Positions 14,552 to 17,351 of a DNA stretch of 17,351 nt are shown one piece after another; positions within the stretch are counted from its first letter, which is position 1, and every line of letters starts with the position of its first letter. Below the pieces are notes generated by a model. The model saw only the letters and a program-made list of their open reading frames with translations. It ran no database searches and was not told the origin of the DNA. The DNA comes from an uncultured Eubacteriales bacterium (lineage in GTDB: Bacteria > Bacillota > Clostridia > Oscillospirales > QAMX01): positions 1-17,351 of the forward strand of contig URVL01000035.1 of NCBI GenBank assembly GCA_900551265.1, given 5' to 3'. A program made the translations under genes and the position numbers.

Positions 14552-15121
14552 TTATGAATGTTGATAACCGATTTCAAACGCATTAAGATTAAGCTCCACG
14601 AACGCCGGCTTCACCGTACTGCGGATCGCACTTTCCCACGCCTCACGTGGAAAACCGATCTCCCGCGACGCAGCGCCGAGCAGAGCAACGTTCGCCGCGC
14701 GTTCACTTCCGGCCTCGGCAGCGGCACGCAGCGCATCAAATGCAACGAGCTTTACGCCTTTTTCCGCAATCCTGTCCAGAATATCATCCGGATATTTTGC
14801 CGCACCCGTCAAAACAGAGAGTGGCGCAATTTTCTGGTCATTGACCACAACCATGCCATCCTTTTTCAGCCACGGTAAATAGCGCGCGGCCTCAATTTTT
14901 TCAAAGGAAATAATCACATCGCACTCGCCTGCCGGAATAAGCGGAGAGGGAATTTTTTCGCCCGCACGGATGTAAGTGACAACACTGCCACCGCGCTGCG
15001 CCATGCCATGCACCTCGCTGAGCTTAACGTCCAACCCTTCCGAAAGAAACAGGCTGCCGAGTATACGGCTTGCAAGCAGAGATCCCTGTCCTCCGACACC
15101 TACAATCATAATATTCAGCAT
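14552..15121 (-). CDS. iorB: Indolepyruvate:ferredoxin oxidoreductase, beta subunit
   Basis: The 189-residue protein is the gamma-type domain of 2-oxoacid:ferredoxin oxidoreductases. It has the N-terminal GVGGQGSLLASRILG loop (8-22), SEVHGMAQRGGSVVTYIR (35-52) and CDVIISFEKIEAAR (67-80), all characteristic of IorB. With IorA it oxidatively decarboxylates aryl-pyruvates (from Trp, Phe, Tyr) to aryl-acetyl-CoA, reducing ferredoxin. ATG 15121 is chosen because GGGAGG lies 8 nt upstream; the GTG at 15130 overlaps that site. The gene starts 14 bp after iorA and ends 23 bp before paaK. Confidence 0.93.
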   Translation of the reverse strand: MLNIMIVGVGGQGSLLASRILGSLFLSEGLDVKLSEVHGMAQRGGSVVTYIRAGEKIPSPLIPAGECDVIISFEKIEAARYLPWLKKDGMVVVNDQKIAPLSVLTGAAKYPDDILDRIAEKGVKLVAFDALRAAAEAGSERAANVALLGAASREIGFPREAWESAIRSTVKPAFVELNLNAFEIGYQHS

Positions 15122-15135
15122 TGGTTCCACCTCCC

Positions 15136-16857
15136 TTATCCAATACAGTCAAATTTGCAGAGAGACTTACACAATCCGCAACCGACGCAAAGCGATGCAT
15201 CAATCGCTGCATGCCCGGATTCAAAACTGATCGCCGGACAACCGATACGCATGCACATACGGCAGCGGCGGCACTTGTCTGCATCTATCGTCAGCGGTTT
15301 TCCGCGCTTGACGTTCTTTAAAAGCGCGCAGGGACGGCGGGAAATAACAACAGACGGCTCCTCTGCCGCAAGCTCCTCCCGCAGGACTTGTTCCAGCGCC
15401 TCTGTATCATACGGATCGACAACACGTACACGGCGCACGCCGCAGGCACGCACCGCTTCTTCCAGGTCCACAGCATTCGTCTGCTGATTTTTGATGGTCA
15501 CGCCTGTAGCCGGGTTCGGCTGATGACCGGTCATGCCCGTAATAGAGTTGTCCGCAATAATAACGGTTGCGGGCGAATTGTTATAAGTAATATTTATCAG
15601 TCCTGTCAGCCCGGAATGAATAAATGTGGAATCACCGATCACGGCAACGGTAGTCTTTGCACATTCCGGACGTGCCTTAATGCGTCCATGCAACATAGAA
15701 ATGGACGCGCCCATATCAATGGTGGTATCCATCGCAGAGAGCGGCGCGGCTGCACCAAGCGTATAACATCCAATATCACCTGAAACGGAAACTTTCAGTT
15801 TGTTCAATACATAGAAAAGTCCTCTGTGCGGACAACCGGGACAAAGCACCGGCGGACGTACCGGGACATCTTCGGCCGTAAACACGGATTCACTTGGTGT
15901 TCCCAGCAACTTTGTACGGATATCGCCGGCGGTATATTCGCCGATGAGTGAAAAAAGTTCCTTTCCCTGACAGTTAACGCCAAGCGCACGTACATGCGTT
16001 TCAATGACCGGATCCAGCTCTTCAATAACATAGAGCTTATCAACGCTTGCTGCAAATTCACGAATCAAATCGGTTGGCAGTGGGAACAACAGGCCGAGTT
16101 TCAAATAAGAAGCATTGTCCCCCAAGGCTTCGCGCGCATAGTCATAGGCAATACCCGACGCAATTACGCCGATTTTCGTACTGCCTTTTATGATTTTATT
16201 CACGCGTTCGGAGTTTGCCAGTTCCAAAAGGCGAAGCGTACGCGCCTCAACCTCAGGGTGACGCCGTATGGCATTTGCCGGAGACATGACGTACTTTGCA
16301 GGATTCTTGACATACGGTTTTGTCGGAATTTCCGTACGCCCACCCAATTCAACCAGGCTCTGGCTATGGGAAATACGCGTGGAAAGCCGCATGAGTACCG
16401 GCGTATCGTATTCTTCGGAAAGTTTATAGGCGAGTTTTACATAATTTAAACATTCTTCGGAGTCGCTGGGCTCCAGCATTGGCAACTTCGCGGCGGCAGC
16501 ATAATGACGGCTATCCTGCTCATTTTGAGAGGAGTGCATACCCTGGTCGTCCGCAACAGCAATGACAAATCCCGCATTGACGCCAGTATACGAGGCGGTA
16601 AATACCAGATCTGTCGCCACATTCAAGCCCACATGCTTCATTGCGGTAAAGGAGCGTACGCCCTCGACGCACGCGCCAAACGCGCTTTCCGCGGCAACTT
16701 TTTCATTTGGCGCCCATTCGGCATAAATCTCATCATACTCCGCTGCGGCCTCCGTAATCTCTGTTGACGGAGTGCCGGGATAGCTCGATACGAAACGGCA
16801 ACCGGCCTCGTAAAGGCCACGTGCAACCGCTTCATTCCCAAGCATCAATTTTTTCAT
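15136..16857 (-). CDS. iorA: Indolepyruvate:ferredoxin oxidoreductase, alpha subunit
   Basis: This 573-residue protein has the full IorA architecture. A pyrimidine-binding domain comes first (SSYPGTPSTEI 24-34, with Glu57 near the position that activates thiamine), then a transketolase-C-like domain. The diphosphate-binding domain follows, with CPGCPHRG (339-346), GDIGCYTLG (360-368) and GDSTFIHSGL (408-417). A C-terminal two-[4Fe-4S] ferredoxin domain closes the chain, with ligands Cys529/532/535/540 and Cys557/560/563/567. In the second cluster the usual Pro after the last Cys is Lys, a mild variation. The enzyme acts in the cytosol, is oxygen-sensitive and supplies reduced ferredoxin during amino-acid fermentation. 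AGAGGTG lies about 6 nt before the ATG. It is 28 bp downstream of the aminotransferase gene. Confidence 0.96.
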   Translation of the reverse strand: MKKLMLGNEAVARGLYEAGCRFVSSYPGTPSTEITEAAAEYDEIYAEWAPNEKVAAESAFGACVEGVRSFTAMKHVGLNVATDLVFTASYTGVNAGFVIAVADDQGMHSSQNEQDSRHYAAAAKLPMLEPSDSEECLNYVKLAYKLSEEYDTPVLMRLSTRISHSQSLVELGGRTEIPTKPYVKNPAKYVMSPANAIRRHPEVEARTLRLLELANSERVNKIIKGSTKIGVIASGIAYDYAREALGDNASYLKLGLLFPLPTDLIREFAASVDKLYVIEELDPVIETHVRALGVNCQGKELFSLIGEYTAGDIRTKLLGTPSESVFTAEDVPVRPPVLCPGCPHRGLFYVLNKLKVSVSGDIGCYTLGAAAPLSAMDTTIDMGASISMLHGRIKARPECAKTTVAVIGDSTFIHSGLTGLINITYNNSPATVIIADNSITGMTGHQPNPATGVTIKNQQTNAVDLEEAVRACGVRRVRVVDPYDTEALEQVLREELAAEEPSVVISRRPCALLKNVKRGKPLTIDADKCRRCRMCMRIGCPAISFESGHAAIDASLCVGCGLCKSLCKFDCIG

Positions 16858-16885
16858 ATGTACACCTCTATTTAATAAGTAATCG

Positions 16886-17351
16886 TCAATCTAAAATGCC
16901 GCTTGCCTGAATCGCGGCAATTGCCTCGTGAATCTTGTCCTCATCCTGAACAAGCGCCAGACGCACATGATCGCGTCCAGACGGACCAAACGCACTGCCT
17001 GGCGTCACGATTACGCCTGCACGGCGAATCAGTTCCATGGCAAATGTTTCGGAATCGTCAAATTTCGCAGGAATTTTTGCCCACACAAACATTGTCGACG
17101 GACTACGGTCAACAGGCCAGCCGATCGCAGTCAGACCGTCGCACAGAACATTGCGCCGGTGCTCATATGCCTCGCGCGTCGTCACGACACAGCTCTGATC
17201 TCCCGTGATAGCGGCAGCGGCGGCTTTCTGAAACGGAATAAACATCCCATAGTCGGTATTGGACTTCAACTTGGCCAGCTTTGCGACCAAATTACGATTA
17301 CCAACGCAAAAACCAATGCGTGCGCCGGCCAAACCATAAGTCTTCGAAAGC
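16886..17351 (-). CDS. Class I/II PLP aminotransferase, C-terminal 154 residues (partial, runs off right edge)
   Basis: The frame is open to the right edge, so the gene begins outside the window. The first visible residues are LSKTYGLAGARIGFCVGN, the signature around the PLP-binding lysine of fold-type I aminotransferases. The family arginine that binds the substrate carboxylate follows in GRDHVRLALV, near the C-terminus. The segments DYGMFIPFQKAA, STMFVWAKIP and VTPGSAFGPSG most resemble AlaC/DapL-like alanine, glutamate or diaminopimelate transaminases, but the specificity is undetermined. Placed just ahead of iorA, it could supply the 2-oxo acid that IorAB decarboxylates. It ends with TGA. 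Confidence 0.9.
   Translation of the reverse strand, partial: LSKTYGLAGARIGFCVGNRNLVAKLAKLKSNTDYGMFIPFQKAAAAAITGDQSCVVTTREAYEHRRNVLCDGLTAIGWPVDRSPSTMFVWAKIPAKFDDSETFAMELIRRAGVIVTPGSAFGPSGRDHVRLALVQDEDKIHEAIAAIQASGILD

Overview
The window looks like chromosomal DNA of an anaerobic Gram-positive bacterium, most likely of class Clostridia (Bacillota). The reasons are near-consensus GGAGG ribosome sites, TTGACA/TATAAT-type promoters, a methionine-gamma-lyase-like 'aluminum resistance' protein, an oxygen-sensitive indolepyruvate:ferredoxin oxidoreductase, formate-tetrahydrofolate ligase, and small zinc-ribbon and Cys/His-rich secreted proteins. I cannot place it below class. Base composition is moderate, with one clearly AT-rich patch at about 5.37-6.08 kb.

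Layout. (1) Positions 1-2653, minus strand: rlmB followed by a large membrane protein with the P1B-type (heavy-metal) P-type ATPase fold. The Asp-Lys-Thr-Gly-Thr phosphorylation motif of that protein is destroyed. It runs off the left edge. (2) 2825-3217, minus: a two-helix membrane protein with a zinc ribbon. (3) 3459-4496, plus: the only plus-strand gene, a zinc- and NAD-dependent sorbitol/xylitol-type dehydrogenase, with its own promoter and a terminator shared with the next convergent gene. (4) 4616-6060, minus: an unrecognised membrane-anchored protein and a Cys/His-rich secreted protein. The secreted protein ends at an amber codon, and 44 more open codons follow in the same frame. (5) 6144-7628, minus: a fucose/arabinose-isomerase-fold protein with its own promoter and terminator.

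(6) 7782-17351, minus: a tightly packed run of eleven genes with gaps of at most 28 bp and several overlaps. In transcription order it is aminotransferase (partial), iorA, iorB, paaK, ACT-domain protein, methionine-gamma-lyase-like protein, fhs, tsaE, tsaB, rpiB, ybaK. The first half forms an amino-acid fermentation module: transamination to a 2-oxo acid, oxidative decarboxylation to an acyl-CoA with reduction of ferredoxin, an acyl-CoA ligase, and an ACT sensor. The second half holds one-carbon metabolism, t6A tRNA modification, a sugar-phosphate isomerase and a tRNA-editing enzyme.

The points most worth checking are the catalytically dead-looking P-type ATPase, an in-frame amber codon that splits an otherwise full-length phenylacetate-CoA ligase, the open frame beyond the amber stop of the secreted protein, and a His-to-Ser change at the active-site DH pair of the RpiB homologue. 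I did not find a convincing multi-gene system of an undescribed type. No tRNA, rRNA, CRISPR array or insertion sequence is visible.
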